A stretch of DNA of 64,000 bases from Chryseobacterium sp. OV279 (GCF_900128945.1 NZ_FQUD01000003.1:124001-188000), one strand, 5' to 3'. Shown: positions 45,570 through 55,875, numbered from the stretch's first letter. The notes: generated from the sequence alone by a model not told the origin. Numbers and translations: made by a program.

Positions 45570-46279
45570 ATTCGTAACACTATATTAGTTTTCTACTAAA
45601 TTAGTCTACGAAGGGGTGACGTATTCACACACCTTAGTAATTTATTCAAGGTTGAAAAAGAAGCGTGGTTTTCTAATTCTTTAGCCACAGCGACCAAGCC
45701 CCTTTTAATTTTTTAGATGTGAGAACCTCATGTTCTCAGGTAATTTAATGAGTTTTTATTAGTAGCGTAAGCTGGAGTAGTTGCGGGAAAAATAAACTAC
45801 ATGAAGAAGTTAGGAGCTCATTCGCAACTTTGAAAGTCCTTACGTCCTAACAAAGTTGCTGCTTCGCTCTGTGAGACTGTTTGGATTAGAATATAATATA
45901 AAAAATTTTTGTTTAGAATTTTCTAAACATTCTATAACCACCATTAAGTTTTCTATTTGTGGGAAGTATTCCCGTGGATTTTTGTTTTAATTTTTTTTCC
46001 CTTCTATAGGTACCTAAAGGTATTATATGAAGTTTTTCTCTCTTTTTAAAGGCTTCCCAGTATTCTATATAAAGATTCTCTATTTGAAGCAAATGCGACA
46101 TAATTTGTCGCTTTGCACTAGTATATTAGCATTAAATCAGCGTTGAAAACCAATGAAACAGAAAACACTAGTAAGTGATAAAATTCATATTAAATCACAT
46201 TAATATGAAACAAAATATATGTTAAAAAATGTTAAATTAGCAAAATTAGAATTAATACTTACTCTAAAGACAATATAGA
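45570..46279. other. Intergenic with several palindromes
   Basis: No gene is supported; a 62-codon minus-strand frame at 45913-46101 has no family signal. It holds TGAGAAC/GTTCTCA (45720-45738), GCAACTTTG/CAAAGTTGC at about 45826-45860, and the long palindrome at 46089-46116. These may be IS remnants and regulatory sites of the downstream operon. Confidence 0.35.
46089..46116. repeat. Palindrome upstream of the RHS operon
   Basis: GCAAATGCGACA and TGTCGCTTTGC form a nearly perfect inverted repeat with a 1-base bulge and a TAATT centre. It could be an operator; no neighbouring regulator gene identifies the protein. Confidence 0.35.
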
Positions 46280-47821
46280 ATGAAAAAACTTTACTTCGGT
46301 GCATATATTTTATGTACATTTTTAGGTGTGTCAGCACAGGAGATTGTCTGGCAAAAAGATATAAAATCCAGTACTCAGGATTTTCTAAGCCAGGTAACAA
46401 CTACGTTAGATGGACAATACTTAATTACAGGAAGCTCAATTCAGAGTGATAAAATTCAACAAAACAATAGACAAAACAATGGGTATGACTTCCATTTAGT
46501 AAAACTGAACCAACAGGGTCAGGAAATCTGGCAAAAGTACTTTTCTGGAAACAATCACGACTACCTGTCAGCTTCAGTATCAACACAAGATGGAGGGTTT
46601 TTGATTTCAGGTACTTCGTATTCGTCAAAGGGTCTTGATAAAAAAGAAGATTCCAAAGGAGGATCCGATATTTGGTTGATAAGGCTTAACGAATTTGGAG
46701 ATGAGCTTTGGCAAAAAACACTAGGATCAGCATCTGATGAAGAAGCCAGAACAGTCATTCAAAGTACAGATCTCGGATTTTTTGTAGCTGGAAATGTTCA
46801 AAACTCAACTAAAGGTTACGGATCAAAGGATGTTTTGATTATAAAAATCGATAAAAATGGAAAAGAGCTTTCTCAATCGATTTTAGGAGGAAAGGGACTC
46901 GATGAAGTCGAGAAAATAATTCCAACTAAGGATGGAGGTGCTTTGTTGGGAATTTATTCCAGAAGCAACTTGGGCGGTTCAAAGAAAACCGAAAACTTTG
47001 GCGAAGGAGATTATTATATCATCAAACTTAACAAGGACGGAAAGGTTGAATGGGAAAAGGATTTTGGAGGTAAACAAGATGATCATTTGAGAACACTGGC
47101 TTTAACTTCGACTGGCTATATCATCGGTGGCGAAAGCCGTTCAGAAAGATCGGGAAATAAAACCGTAGGCATTGAAGAAGGAACAGACCTTTGGTTAATT
47201 TCTTTAAACGAAAGAGGGGAAGAGATCTGGCAGAAGTCTTACAATTTCAAAAACCGAGATATCCTGATGGGCATGAGCGTGCTACATTCAGCCGATGATA
47301 AATCTTCAAAAGGAATTCTTTTGGGAGGCTATACCCAGGCAGAAGGAAAAATAGAATCGGACGACGAGACTTTCTGGATGCTATATCTCAACCAAGATGG
47401 TAATGAAGAGTGGAGGAAATATGTGAAAGGAGAATCCAGGAAGAAGGAGGAAAGACTTTCAGATATTAAGTTAAACAGAGACGGCTCCATCATTTTGGCA
47501 GGAACCAGTGCTGAAGAACTTGGAAAAGAGAACTGGAAGATTGTAAAATTTGGAGACAGTCAGATCAATAAACTGATCGAAAAACAAGATATTAAAATTT
47601 ATCCCAATCCGGTATCCGATTATGCTTATGTAGAAATAGGTTTTGACTTTAAAGAAGCTGATATTATCTTGTACGATATGGGTGGAAGACAGCTTCAGAG
47701 TTTGAAGACGAAGAATAAGGTCACGAAGATTAATACTCAGAATCTGATTCAAGGGGCTTATTTGGTGACGATAAAGACGGATACGAATAAAACGGCAAGT
47801 TCAAAATTGATAAAAAGATGA
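46280..47821 (+). CDS. Secreted propeller-like protein with T9SS sorting domain
   Basis: A 513-residue protein: signal peptide (ends GVSAQ), seven or so repeats of about 60 residues with the pattern DxWLIxLNxxGxExWQK and DGGFLISG (beta-propeller-like), and a type A sorting domain (IKIYPNPVSDYAYVEIG to SKLIKR). It is the first gene of a four-gene operon with the RHS proteins; its stop overlaps the next start as ATGA. In flavobacteria this type often precedes RHS loci. It may carry or anchor the RHS proteins, an inference from operon order. Confidence 0.88.
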   Translation: MKKLYFGAYILCTFLGVSAQEIVWQKDIKSSTQDFLSQVTTTLDGQYLITGSSIQSDKIQQNNRQNNGYDFHLVKLNQQGQEIWQKYFSGNNHDYLSASVSTQDGGFLISGTSYSSKGLDKKEDSKGGSDIWLIRLNEFGDELWQKTLGSASDEEARTVIQSTDLGFFVAGNVQNSTKGYGSKDVLIIKIDKNGKELSQSILGGKGLDEVEKIIPTKDGGALLGIYSRSNLGGSKKTENFGEGDYYIIKLNKDGKVEWEKDFGGKQDDHLRTLALTSTGYIIGGESRSERSGNKTVGIEEGTDLWLISLNERGEEIWQKSYNFKNRDILMGMSVLHSADDKSSKGILLGGYTQAEGKIESDDETFWMLYLNQDGNEEWRKYVKGESRKKEERLSDIKLNRDGSIILAGTSAEELGKENWKIVKFGDSQINKLIEKQDIKIYPNPVSDYAYVEIGFDFKEADIILYDMGGRQLQSLKTKNKVTKINTQNLIQGAYLVTIKTDTNKTASSKLIKR

Positions 47822-50800
47822 TACAAATGCGAAAATTTATATTAACAATTATTTTTATATTTTTAATAATAAAAATTGAAGGACAGGCAATCACTTCACA
47901 AAATCAGATAGCTCAGGAATATTTTTCTACAAGCCCAAACGCTGCTTCATTAGGAACTTATGGTTTAATTCCTATAAACCTCTCGACTGGCAGTCCTAAT
48001 ATTGATATTAATCTTTTGAGGTTTTTAACAAAAAGAAAAGAGAATGTTATATCGTTGACATATAATTTAAATTCTGTTAAGCCCGAAATACCTGTTCAAT
48101 GGACTGGTTTAGGGTGGAATCTAAATGTAGGAGGGGCAGTTACAAGGGAGGTAAATGGAAATATTGATGAAGCTAAAGGACCTGTACCCAATAACGGCTT
48201 TAATAAAAATAATTACGATTATTATTCAACATATGATAATGATAATTGGCATCAATTAATTGATAACAATAATGATGCACCAGATACTTTTTTATTTCAA
48301 GTAAATGGAATTAGTGGGAAATTTTATAAAAATCATAAAGGTAAATGGATTGTATCAGCAAATGAAGATGTAAGTCTTTCGATCACTGATGAGATAAAAA
48401 ATAACTACTTTACATATGTCTATAATGGTTATACTTACCCTGATAAGGATAGATGCATTTACGGTTTTGAAATAAAAGATAAGTATGGAAATGTTTATAT
48501 ATTTGGTAAAAATGAAAATGCTCTGGAAGTATTTGATAGTTCATTAAACGATTCAAATAGTTTTTCAGAATTGGATCCAAAACTTATAACGAGTAAATTT
48601 GTTAAAAGCTGGTATTTGACTAAAATTAAGTACGCTGATGGAGCTACTATTAATTATGAATATGAACCAGATAGCAATACTACACTAATACAACATTTTA
48701 ATGTTAACTATGGTTTTAGTCGGTGTGAGGGAATAAGTCCGAATTGTAAACCAAATACTTCTTATGAAAGGGTCAAATTAACATATTTGAAAAGGATAAC
48801 ATTTGACGAAGGTTCTATTGAATTTAATCGATCACTTGCAAATACATTAAAATATGTGATGAGTAATTCTTATGGTAATTATTTAAATAATTATAATAAT
48901 ACTTTACATTGGTTTAAATTGAATTCAATTGTTATGCTTGATAAAAGTAACACAATTGTTGATAAAGTTGAATTTGCTTATATAGAAAATAACAATGAAA
49001 GACTTAAACTAAATAGTATTAAAATAGGCAAAGACCCTCTTGCACAGAAAAAATATACTTTTACATATAATCCTCTTACTATTCCAGCACTCGTTTTTAA
49101 TAAAACAAATGTAGATCATTGGGGCTTTTTTAATAATAAAAATGCAGATATACTATCAATATACTCTGGTTCATCTTCTATGAACAATTATTATAATCAG
49201 AGGGAACCTGATAGCATTGCTGTAAGAGCAGAAACACTTGAAAGAATCGATTATCCTACTGGTGGGCATAGTCTAATGGAATATGAGTCTAATTTATACT
49301 CAAAATATGTAAAAAGTGAGAATAACCAGCAGAGTATTGTAGACAACAATATTGATAAACTAGCTGGTGGATTAAGAGTTAGAAGAATAAAAACGTATGA
49401 TTCAAATAACTCTTCACCAACTATAAAAAGATATTATTATGTTAGGGATTACTTTAATAATCAAAACATTTCAAGCGGCGTACTTTCTGGGATCCCCAAT
49501 TATATACAAAATGATAATTTTGATTTAATAGCAGGATATACCATTACAAATCTGACATCATCCGCATATATTCCTCTTAGTGAAACAAAAGGATATCATA
49601 TAGGCTACTCAAAAGTTTTTGAAAAAAATGAAAATGGCAGTATAACAGAATACTCTTATAGCAATTATGATAATGGTTATAATGATTTAACACCAAACTA
49701 TCCATCAAAAAAATATAATTCAACAACAAATTATAGTCACAATGGCTCTTATATGAGTTCTAATTGGTTCAGCACCAATATAAATACGATGCGAAATTCT
49801 TTATCTAGCGAAAGAGGGCTATTACTCTCAAAAATAAATTATGATAATAATCATAATTTATTATCTGAGACTTCGATTCAGTATAATCAAAATCCGAATC
49901 GATTAACAGAAGGGATTAGAAATTTTAAACTTGATTATTTATATGCAATGGTAGGACCTCCACCAGTTATGAATGCTGGTTCTGTTGCATTAGTATACAA
50001 AAAATTTACACCGTATGTTATCTATTCCAATGCAGTACAAAAAATAGGAGAAAAAACAACCGATTATCAAAACGGAGCACCAGTGTTAAGCCAAATAGAA
50101 TATTATTATAATAATTCTACAAATTATCAGCTAAGCAAACAAAAGACAACTTCTCCAGATGGTATAACAAATGAAATTAATTACAGTTATGCTCACGAAA
50201 AAGGTAACCAACTAATGGTAGACAGAAATATGATTGGCATTCCTTTAGAAAGTATTTTAGTACAAACAAATAATGGTATCACCAAGACTTTGTCAAAAAC
50301 ACAAACGATTTATCCAACAGTCTTACCAACCTCACAAACTGGAAACTTAGTATTACCATTATCCATAAAGTCTTATGACTTGCAAAATATAGCATTACCT
50401 TCTACAGACGTTACCTATGACAAATACGATTATAACGGAAATCTTCAACAATATACAACCAAAGAAGGGATTCCTGTAGCTATTATTTGGGGATATAATT
50501 ATACCCAACCTATTGCTAAAGTACAAGGTGCAACTTACGATCAGATTTCAAGTTTAGTTTCAACTATAGTAACAGCATCTGAAAATGACGCTTCCAACTC
50601 TGCTAATGAACCTGATTTAATTACAGCATTGAGTAATTTTAGGAATAATTCCACTTTATCAAACTATCAAGTAACAACATATACTTATGACCCATTAATT
50701 GGTGTAACAAGTATAACTCCGCCATCAGGTATCAGAGAAATATATATTTATGATACTGCTAACAGGTTGAAAGAAATTAGAGAAGATAATAAGAATGGTA

Positions 50801-50838
50801 AAATATTAAAAGAATACAAATACAACTATAAAAACTAA
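47818..50838 (+). CDS. RHS/YD-repeat secreted protein (first RHS gene)
   Basis: A 1006-residue exported protein. The ATG at 47818 overlaps the previous stop; ATG at 47827 (MRKFILTIIFIFLIIK) is an alternative. The signal peptide is followed by an SpvB-like start (SPNAASLGTYGLIPINLSTG) and many YD-type repeats across the rest (NYEYEPDS, YDYNGNLQQYTTKEG, YTYDPLIGVTSITPPSG). There is no RHS core or toxin domain, so it is the N-terminal part of a split RHS pair, with the core in the next gene, 8 bases downstream. It probably forms part of a shell-like secreted structure. Confidence 0.85.
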   Translation: MIQMRKFILTIIFIFLIIKIEGQAITSQNQIAQEYFSTSPNAASLGTYGLIPINLSTGSPNIDINLLRFLTKRKENVISLTYNLNSVKPEIPVQWTGLGWNLNVGGAVTREVNGNIDEAKGPVPNNGFNKNNYDYYSTYDNDNWHQLIDNNNDAPDTFLFQVNGISGKFYKNHKGKWIVSANEDVSLSITDEIKNNYFTYVYNGYTYPDKDRCIYGFEIKDKYGNVYIFGKNENALEVFDSSLNDSNSFSELDPKLITSKFVKSWYLTKIKYADGATINYEYEPDSNTTLIQHFNVNYGFSRCEGISPNCKPNTSYERVKLTYLKRITFDEGSIEFNRSLANTLKYVMSNSYGNYLNNYNNTLHWFKLNSIVMLDKSNTIVDKVEFAYIENNNERLKLNSIKIGKDPLAQKKYTFTYNPLTIPALVFNKTNVDHWGFFNNKNADILSIYSGSSSMNNYYNQREPDSIAVRAETLERIDYPTGGHSLMEYESNLYSKYVKSENNQQSIVDNNIDKLAGGLRVRRIKTYDSNNSSPTIKRYYYVRDYFNNQNISSGVLSGIPNYIQNDNFDLIAGYTITNLTSSAYIPLSETKGYHIGYSKVFEKNENGSITEYSYSNYDNGYNDLTPNYPSKKYNSTTNYSHNGSYMSSNWFSTNINTMRNSLSSERGLLLSKINYDNNHNLLSETSIQYNQNPNRLTEGIRNFKLDYLYAMVGPPPVMNAGSVALVYKKFTPYVIYSNAVQKIGEKTTDYQNGAPVLSQIEYYYNNSTNYQLSKQKTTSPDGITNEINYSYAHEKGNQLMVDRNMIGIPLESILVQTNNGITKTLSKTQTIYPTVLPTSQTGNLVLPLSIKSYDLQNIALPSTDVTYDKYDYNGNLQQYTTKEGIPVAIIWGYNYTQPIAKVQGATYDQISSLVSTIVTASENDASNSANEPDLITALSNFRNNSTLSNYQVTTYTYDPLIGVTSITPPSGIREIYIYDTANRLKEIREDNKNGKILKEYKYNYKN

Positions 50839-50846
50839 ACACAGAC

Positions 50847-53800
50847 ATGAAAAAAATAATCATCCCCATTGGTATGCTGGTGACTGCTCATTCAGCACAA
50901 GCTCAGCTTAGTCAGAGTGAAAACTATGTATATTCCAAGACTTATCTTGATTATAATAAGCTCGGGCAACCTACAAAAGTTTCCGAAACGGTTCAGTATA
51001 TGGACGGTCTGGGAAGACTAAAACAAATTGTAAACGTAAAAGCATCTCCAAATGGAAAAGACGTGGTCACCCATATTGAATATGATAGCTTTGGAAGGCA
51101 GACCAAGGACTATTTACCAGTTCCCCAACCAGGAACTCTGAATGGAGGAATTGTTCCTCTATCACTGGCTAATGCTACCCAACCCGATATTTATGGCCAG
51201 GAAAAGATTTATTCAGAGAAAACACTAGAAAATTCTCCCCTTAATAGAATCCTAGAACAAAAGCAGGCAGGAAATGATTGGAGTAACAAACCTGTAAAAT
51301 TTGGTTATGGTGCTGTTACTGTGCCGGACAGAGTAAGAAAATTTACTACTATTACCTCATGGGATGCTGGAGCGACCAAATCTGTTTTGGAAGAAAACTG
51401 GCTGTATACTGATGGACAACTATATAAGAATTCTGTCAAAGATGAAGACGGCAATGAAACCATCGAATTCAAAAATGGGCAGGGGCAGCTTATTCTAGCT
51501 AGAAAGGTAATCAATATAGATGAGTATGCAGATACATATTATGTCTATAATGAATTTAATCAGCTGGCATTTGTTATTCCACCATTAGCAAGCATTCGTG
51601 GTGATATTGTTCCTAACTTGTTAAAACAGGATGAATTATGTTATCAATACCACTATGACGGAAGAAACCGTTTGGTTGAGAAAAAACTCCCTGGCAAAGG
51701 TTGGGAATATATGGTATATGATAAACAGGACCGACTTGTTGCAAGCCAGGATACTGTTTTAAAAGGTAAAGGACAGTGGCTTTACACTAAATATGACCAG
51801 TTTGGTAGAGTAGCTATTACAGGAATAAGTACAGGAGGATTAAGGTCAGTAGAGCAGACTCAGGCTGATCTCCAGAATTCAAATAATGTAGGCAGGATCG
51901 GTACAGTGCTATTTAACAGACAAGGTATTGATGTCTATTATGACAATCCTGAAAATACTTATCCTAAATCTCCGACATGGGTAACATTATTGTCTTTAAA
52001 CTATTATGATACCCTTCCTGGCTATAGTTTTAATCCAACAATTTCAGATGTATTGGGTGAGCAAATCCTTACAGCTAATCCTATTGATGGTAGGAGCACA
52101 AAAGGACTTCCCGTATTTAGTCTAGTGAAAAACATTGAAGATGATAACTGGACTAAAAACTATACCTATTACGATACTAAAGGTCGTATAATAGGAACCT
52201 ACTCTATTAACCATCTGGGAGGCTACACAAAAACAGAATCTAAACTTGATTTTGCAGGTGTACCACAAACTGTTGTCACAAGGCATAAAAGATTAAATAC
52301 AGATACAGAAAGAGTAATTACTGAAACCTTTACCTATGATCATCAAAACAGGCTATTGGTACATAAGCATCAGATAGATAATAATCCTGAGGAAATTCTT
52401 GCTCAAAATAAGTACAATGAACTTTCCCAGCTTGAAAACAAGAAAGTTGGAGGAATTAGCATTGGGTTACCACTTCAAAGCATAGATTACAAATACAATA
52501 TAAGAGGATGGATGACTCAAATCAATGATCCTGTAAATCTAAGTGGAAAGCTATTTGGATATAAAATAAAGTATACCGATCCTATTTATTCTGATATCGC
52601 TTCTGGTAGATACAATGGAAATATTGCTGAAATAGATTGGAATGTGTCAACCGTTAATAATTTGAAAAGATATAACTATATCTATGATAAATTGAACAGA
52701 TTAGCTGATGCTGAATATGCTGAACCTAGTGCAACAAATCCGCATAACAAAAATTTTGATGAGCGTCTTACCTATGATTTAAATGGGAATATTGCTTCTT
52801 TAAAGAGAAATGCTATTCCTGTTTCAGGTACGACATCTACAACAGTAGATAACTTAGTATATCAATACACAGGAAATAGATTGGATAAAGTTATTGAAAA
52901 TGCTCTTAATGACACAGGATATGAAGGAGGAAACAATATTATAGATTATGACCTGAACGGAAATATGACTAATATGAAAGATAAGGGGATTCAAGATATT
53001 GTTTATAATTACCTAAATCTTCCTAATACTTTTATGATTACTCAGTCAGATCCATTTGGGCTTGGACAAACTTCAAATGTAAGTTTAACTTATCTATACA
53101 GTGCAGACGGAATAAAATTACGTAAAAACTATTATAAACAGGGCCGAAGAGGTTCATCAGCCACAACACATACTACAGATTATTTAGATGGTTTCCAGTA
53201 TAACTATTTTGAAGGGGGAGGTATATGTCTGACTTGTAGAACTGAAACTGCTTTTGAAGAACAGGCATATGGTAATATAGGAAAAACATTTCCTGGAATT
53301 GACTTAACTCCACAATGGAAACTTGATTTTGTACCTACTGCTGAAGGGTTTTATAGTTTCACAGAAAACCGTTATATTTACCAATATAGAGATCATTTAG
53401 GAAATGCAAGGGTAAGTTTTGCCAAAAATAGCGAAGGTGTTCTAGAAGTTACTGATACAAATAATTACTATCCATTCGGATTAAACCATATTCAAGGAAT
53501 GTTTGAGGGGGCAAATTTGGGAAGTTATTACAGTTATAAATACAATGGAAAAGAACTTCAGGAAACTGGGATGTATGATTACGGAGCAAGGTTCTATATG
53601 CCTGATTTAGGAAGATGGGGCGTTGCTGATCCATTGGCGGAGAAGATGACAAGATTTAGTCCTTACAATTATGCATTTAATAATCCGATTAGGTTTATTG
53701 ATCCTGATGGGCGGGCGAGTGCAGATTGGATAAAAATGATAGACCCTCAAACCAATCAAACAACTTTGACGTACGATCCAAATGTGCAAACTATAAATCA

Positions 53801-54434
53801 AGCTTTAGATGCAGGATATCAGAATGTTTATGAAGTTGGAGCAACAGGTGAAATTTCAGATGGGAATGGGAATACTACCCATACATTAAATGCAAATGGC
53901 AGTGTTAGTGATATGTCTGGAAGTACACTTAATGGATCATTTGATATTGATGGTATTTCTGTAAATGCAGCATCTGGAAAATTCGATCTTACTAAATATT
54001 TGTCACATTTAGGAAATGAGGGTGGCGACTATTATTCTAATCTAGGCGGTTTAGGTTTAGGCTCAGGATATAATCCATTTTTCAGAGGTGACATAGATAA
54101 AATAGTAGATGTAGAGGGTTATTTTGGCGGCATGGTGAATAGTTTAAGCAGAGGAAGAGATTGGAAAGACATTATGGCTTATAGAGTGGATATAACTGCA
54201 CTAGCTGATTTAGCCGTTTCAACATTTGGAGGAAAGAGTAAAGATGATACAATTGTAAATGTACAATTTAGAGTTGGTTATAAATACGATCCAAATTTAG
54301 GGTATGTAACTTCGAGAGATACTGCAGTCTCAATGCAAGTTCCTAAAATGCCTAATACCAATAAAAGATATGATTATTTGGGTAATAGTGATATCCGTAA
54401 AAAAGTAGATAGTATAGACAGAAAAGTTAAATAA
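50847..54434 (+). CDS. DUF6443/RHS-core secreted protein with variable tip
   Basis: A 1195-residue protein: signal peptide (ends HSAQAQ), DUF6443 domain (about residues 25-160, YVYSKTYLDYNKLGQPTKVS), YD repeats, and the RHS-associated core near residues 900-956 with YNGKELQETGMYDYGARFY, ADPLAEKMTRFSPYNYAFNN and IDPDGR. The last 239 residues after the core form the variable tip. The tip is Gly-rich and has no toxin motif that I recognise. RHS cores normally end at a cleavage site before a toxin or effector. The lipoprotein gene follows after 8 bases. Confidence 0.9.
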   Translation: MKKIIIPIGMLVTAHSAQAQLSQSENYVYSKTYLDYNKLGQPTKVSETVQYMDGLGRLKQIVNVKASPNGKDVVTHIEYDSFGRQTKDYLPVPQPGTLNGGIVPLSLANATQPDIYGQEKIYSEKTLENSPLNRILEQKQAGNDWSNKPVKFGYGAVTVPDRVRKFTTITSWDAGATKSVLEENWLYTDGQLYKNSVKDEDGNETIEFKNGQGQLILARKVINIDEYADTYYVYNEFNQLAFVIPPLASIRGDIVPNLLKQDELCYQYHYDGRNRLVEKKLPGKGWEYMVYDKQDRLVASQDTVLKGKGQWLYTKYDQFGRVAITGISTGGLRSVEQTQADLQNSNNVGRIGTVLFNRQGIDVYYDNPENTYPKSPTWVTLLSLNYYDTLPGYSFNPTISDVLGEQILTANPIDGRSTKGLPVFSLVKNIEDDNWTKNYTYYDTKGRIIGTYSINHLGGYTKTESKLDFAGVPQTVVTRHKRLNTDTERVITETFTYDHQNRLLVHKHQIDNNPEEILAQNKYNELSQLENKKVGGISIGLPLQSIDYKYNIRGWMTQINDPVNLSGKLFGYKIKYTDPIYSDIASGRYNGNIAEIDWNVSTVNNLKRYNYIYDKLNRLADAEYAEPSATNPHNKNFDERLTYDLNGNIASLKRNAIPVSGTTSTTVDNLVYQYTGNRLDKVIENALNDTGYEGGNNIIDYDLNGNMTNMKDKGIQDIVYNYLNLPNTFMITQSDPFGLGQTSNVSLTYLYSADGIKLRKNYYKQGRRGSSATTHTTDYLDGFQYNYFEGGGICLTCRTETAFEEQAYGNIGKTFPGIDLTPQWKLDFVPTAEGFYSFTENRYIYQYRDHLGNARVSFAKNSEGVLEVTDTNNYYPFGLNHIQGMFEGANLGSYYSYKYNGKELQETGMYDYGARFYMPDLGRWGVADPLAEKMTRFSPYNYAFNNPIRFIDPDGRASADWIKMIDPQTNQTTLTYDPNVQTINQALDAGYQNVYEVGATGEISDGNGNTTHTLNANGSVSDMSGSTLNGSFDIDGISVNAASGKFDLTKYLSHLGNEGGDYYSNLGGLGLGSGYNPFFRGDIDKIVDVEGYFGGMVNSLSRGRDWKDIMAYRVDITALADLAVSTFGGKSKDDTIVNVQFRVGYKYDPNLGYVTSRDTAVSMQVPKMPNTNKRYDYLGNSDIRKKVDSIDRKVK

Positions 54435-54442
54435 TTAATAAA

Positions 54443-54967
54443 ATGAAAGTCATAAATACAATAGGCTTAGTATCTATCTCACTCTTTACTCTTTTTTCAT
54501 GTAGAAAAAAAGATAGGGTGGAAAAAGAACAAACATATAGCTTCATTATCGAAAAAAAAATAAAAAATGACACTTTAGTAAGTTCTAGATCGATTAATCG
54601 AAAAACAAATACTCTAGAATATGATTTTGTTTATAATAAAAAAGGGACTATAATTAAAGCAACTGAATACTATAAAAACGGAAAAGTAAAAACAATTTCA
54701 ACATTAGATAAGGAGCCATACTTCTATTTAGATATTGGATATTATCCAGATGGGAAACTTGAACATGAAGGAAGTATTAGCTATATAAAGCAAACAAAAT
54801 ATAGAATAGGTTGGTGGATATTCTATAATAAAAATGGAACTGTAAACTCTATGGTAGAATTTGATAATGATGGTAAAGGCAATGAATGGGTTATTCAAAA
54901 AAAAATAGTTGAAGCTCAAAAACAAAACTCTTCTGCTAAAACTGTTAGACTTTTCAATTCAAAATAA
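54443..54967 (+). CDS. MORN/YwqK-like lipoprotein, possible partner of the RHS tip
   Basis: A 174-residue protein with a lipobox (LFTLFSC, Cys20) and MORN-like repeats (FVYNKKGTIIKATEYYKNGK, GYYPDGKLEHEGS, IFYNKNGTVNSMVEFD) typical of the YwqK family. Its position directly after the variable tip is the usual place for an immunity or tip-linked gene of an RHS system. YwqK-type proteins are often annotated as antitoxins on weak grounds. An outer-membrane immunity role is possible but unproven. Confidence 0.75.
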   Translation: MKVINTIGLVSISLFTLFSCRKKDRVEKEQTYSFIIEKKIKNDTLVSSRSINRKTNTLEYDFVYNKKGTIIKATEYYKNGKVKTISTLDKEPYFYLDIGYYPDGKLEHEGSISYIKQTKYRIGWWIFYNKNGTVNSMVEFDNDGKGNEWVIQKKIVEAQKQNSSAKTVRLFNSK

Positions 54968-55029
54968 CATATAATTTATAGTGACTAGTCCTGAAAATCC
55001 GATACATATTAAAGGACAAAAATAAACAA

Positions 55030-55400
55030 TTAAACCAAAGCAAATTTCTTTTTGCTTTGGTTTTTGCTTTTATAGGTTTTCATCCTGATTTCTGATTGAT
55101 TGTGCATTTGATTTGGAGTTAAATAATGGTTTGAAAAATGCGGTCTCATTTCATTATAAATTTTGATGGATTCGTCTACAATTTTTGTTCTTAACACAAA
55201 GCTGATATTATGCTTATCAATATCAAATTCATGCTTTAAAATTCCATTTACCCTCTCTGCAACAGCATTTTCATAAGGATCAGAATTTTGGGTCATGCTG
55301 CATTTTAGCTTATGTTTTTCCAGTACCTTCTGATAAACATTTGAATAATATTGTAAACCACGATCAGAATGATGAATTAATGATTTGTCTAGTCCTGAAA
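55030..55400 (-). pseudogene. IS3-family transposase remnant (C-terminal part)
   Basis: The minus-strand frame encodes the C-terminal DDE half: DKSLIHHSDRGLQYYSNVY, YENAVAERVNGILKHEF and ETxxxIxxYNxxRPH-like IYNEMRPHFSNHYLTP. The N-terminal half and OrfA are missing; upstream of about residue 28 the sequence does not fit. A 12-base sequence CTAGTCCTGAAA occurs at 54985-54996 and 55389-55400, at both ends of the remnant, so deletion by short-repeat recombination may have made it. Confidence 0.82.
55035..55065 (+). terminator. Intrinsic terminator of the RHS operon
   Basis: A 10-bp stem CCAAAGCAAA/TTTGCTTTGG with a TTTCTT loop is followed by TTTTT. It lies 67 bases past the lipoprotein stop and overlaps the 3' end of the IS3 remnant, so the IS supplied a terminator to the operon. 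Confidence 0.8.
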
Positions 55401-55570
55401 TATCTATACACAAAAAAAACATTATTACATAATGTGAATTACGCCCAAATATTATCTTATAGATAAGTTTAGAGGATATCATATGATCATAATTAGATCA
55501 TGTGTGACTTCTGTTAGTCGTAAATTTTTCAAATAAAATAAAATTTTAAAAGATTGAAAAAGCAATTACA

Positions 55571-55864
55571 TCAAGATTTTCTCTTGTTTTTTGGTATAGC
55601 TATAAAAATATTATTATCTCTCATATACATATCAAAGTCAAATTTTATAGCGAAAAGTTTTGATGGCTCTATACCGGCAGCTAAAGATATCCTTATTAAA
55701 GTAGATAATTTAGGAATGTTTTCTTTGTTTATTAATCTATAGACTTGTTTTCTATCAACATTTGCCGCTGCAGCAAGATCAGCCGCATCAATTCCTTTTT
55801 GGTCAATGAAACTCTTAATGTAGTCAGCAATAGCAATAAAATATTTATCCTCAATGTATTTCAT
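55571..55864 (-). CDS. XRE-family HTH regulator
   Basis: A 97-residue protein with an XRE HTH (DAADLAAAANVDRKQVYRLI, then NIPKLSTLIRISLAAGIEPS, about residues 24-70). There is no partner toxin gene. Two palindromic sites lie just upstream of its start (55876-55913), so it very likely represses itself, and perhaps the divergent promoter at 55931. It may control the structured region on the other side. Confidence 0.85.
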   Translation of the reverse strand: MKYIEDKYFIAIADYIKSFIDQKGIDAADLAAAANVDRKQVYRLINKENIPKLSTLIRISLAAGIEPSKLFAIKFDFDMYMRDNNIFIAIPKNKRKS

Positions 55865-55875
55865 TGAATAAAAGT

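Noticed and set aside
45913..46101. A 62-codon minus-strand frame upstream of the RHS operon
   Set aside because: Its start lies inside a palindrome, and the translation is mostly Lys/Arg/Leu with no recognisable domain or RBS.
55030..55482. The whole frame to 55482 as an intact small transposase
   Set aside because: The first 27 residues do not belong to IS3 proteins and come from a fusion across the repeat at 55389-55400.
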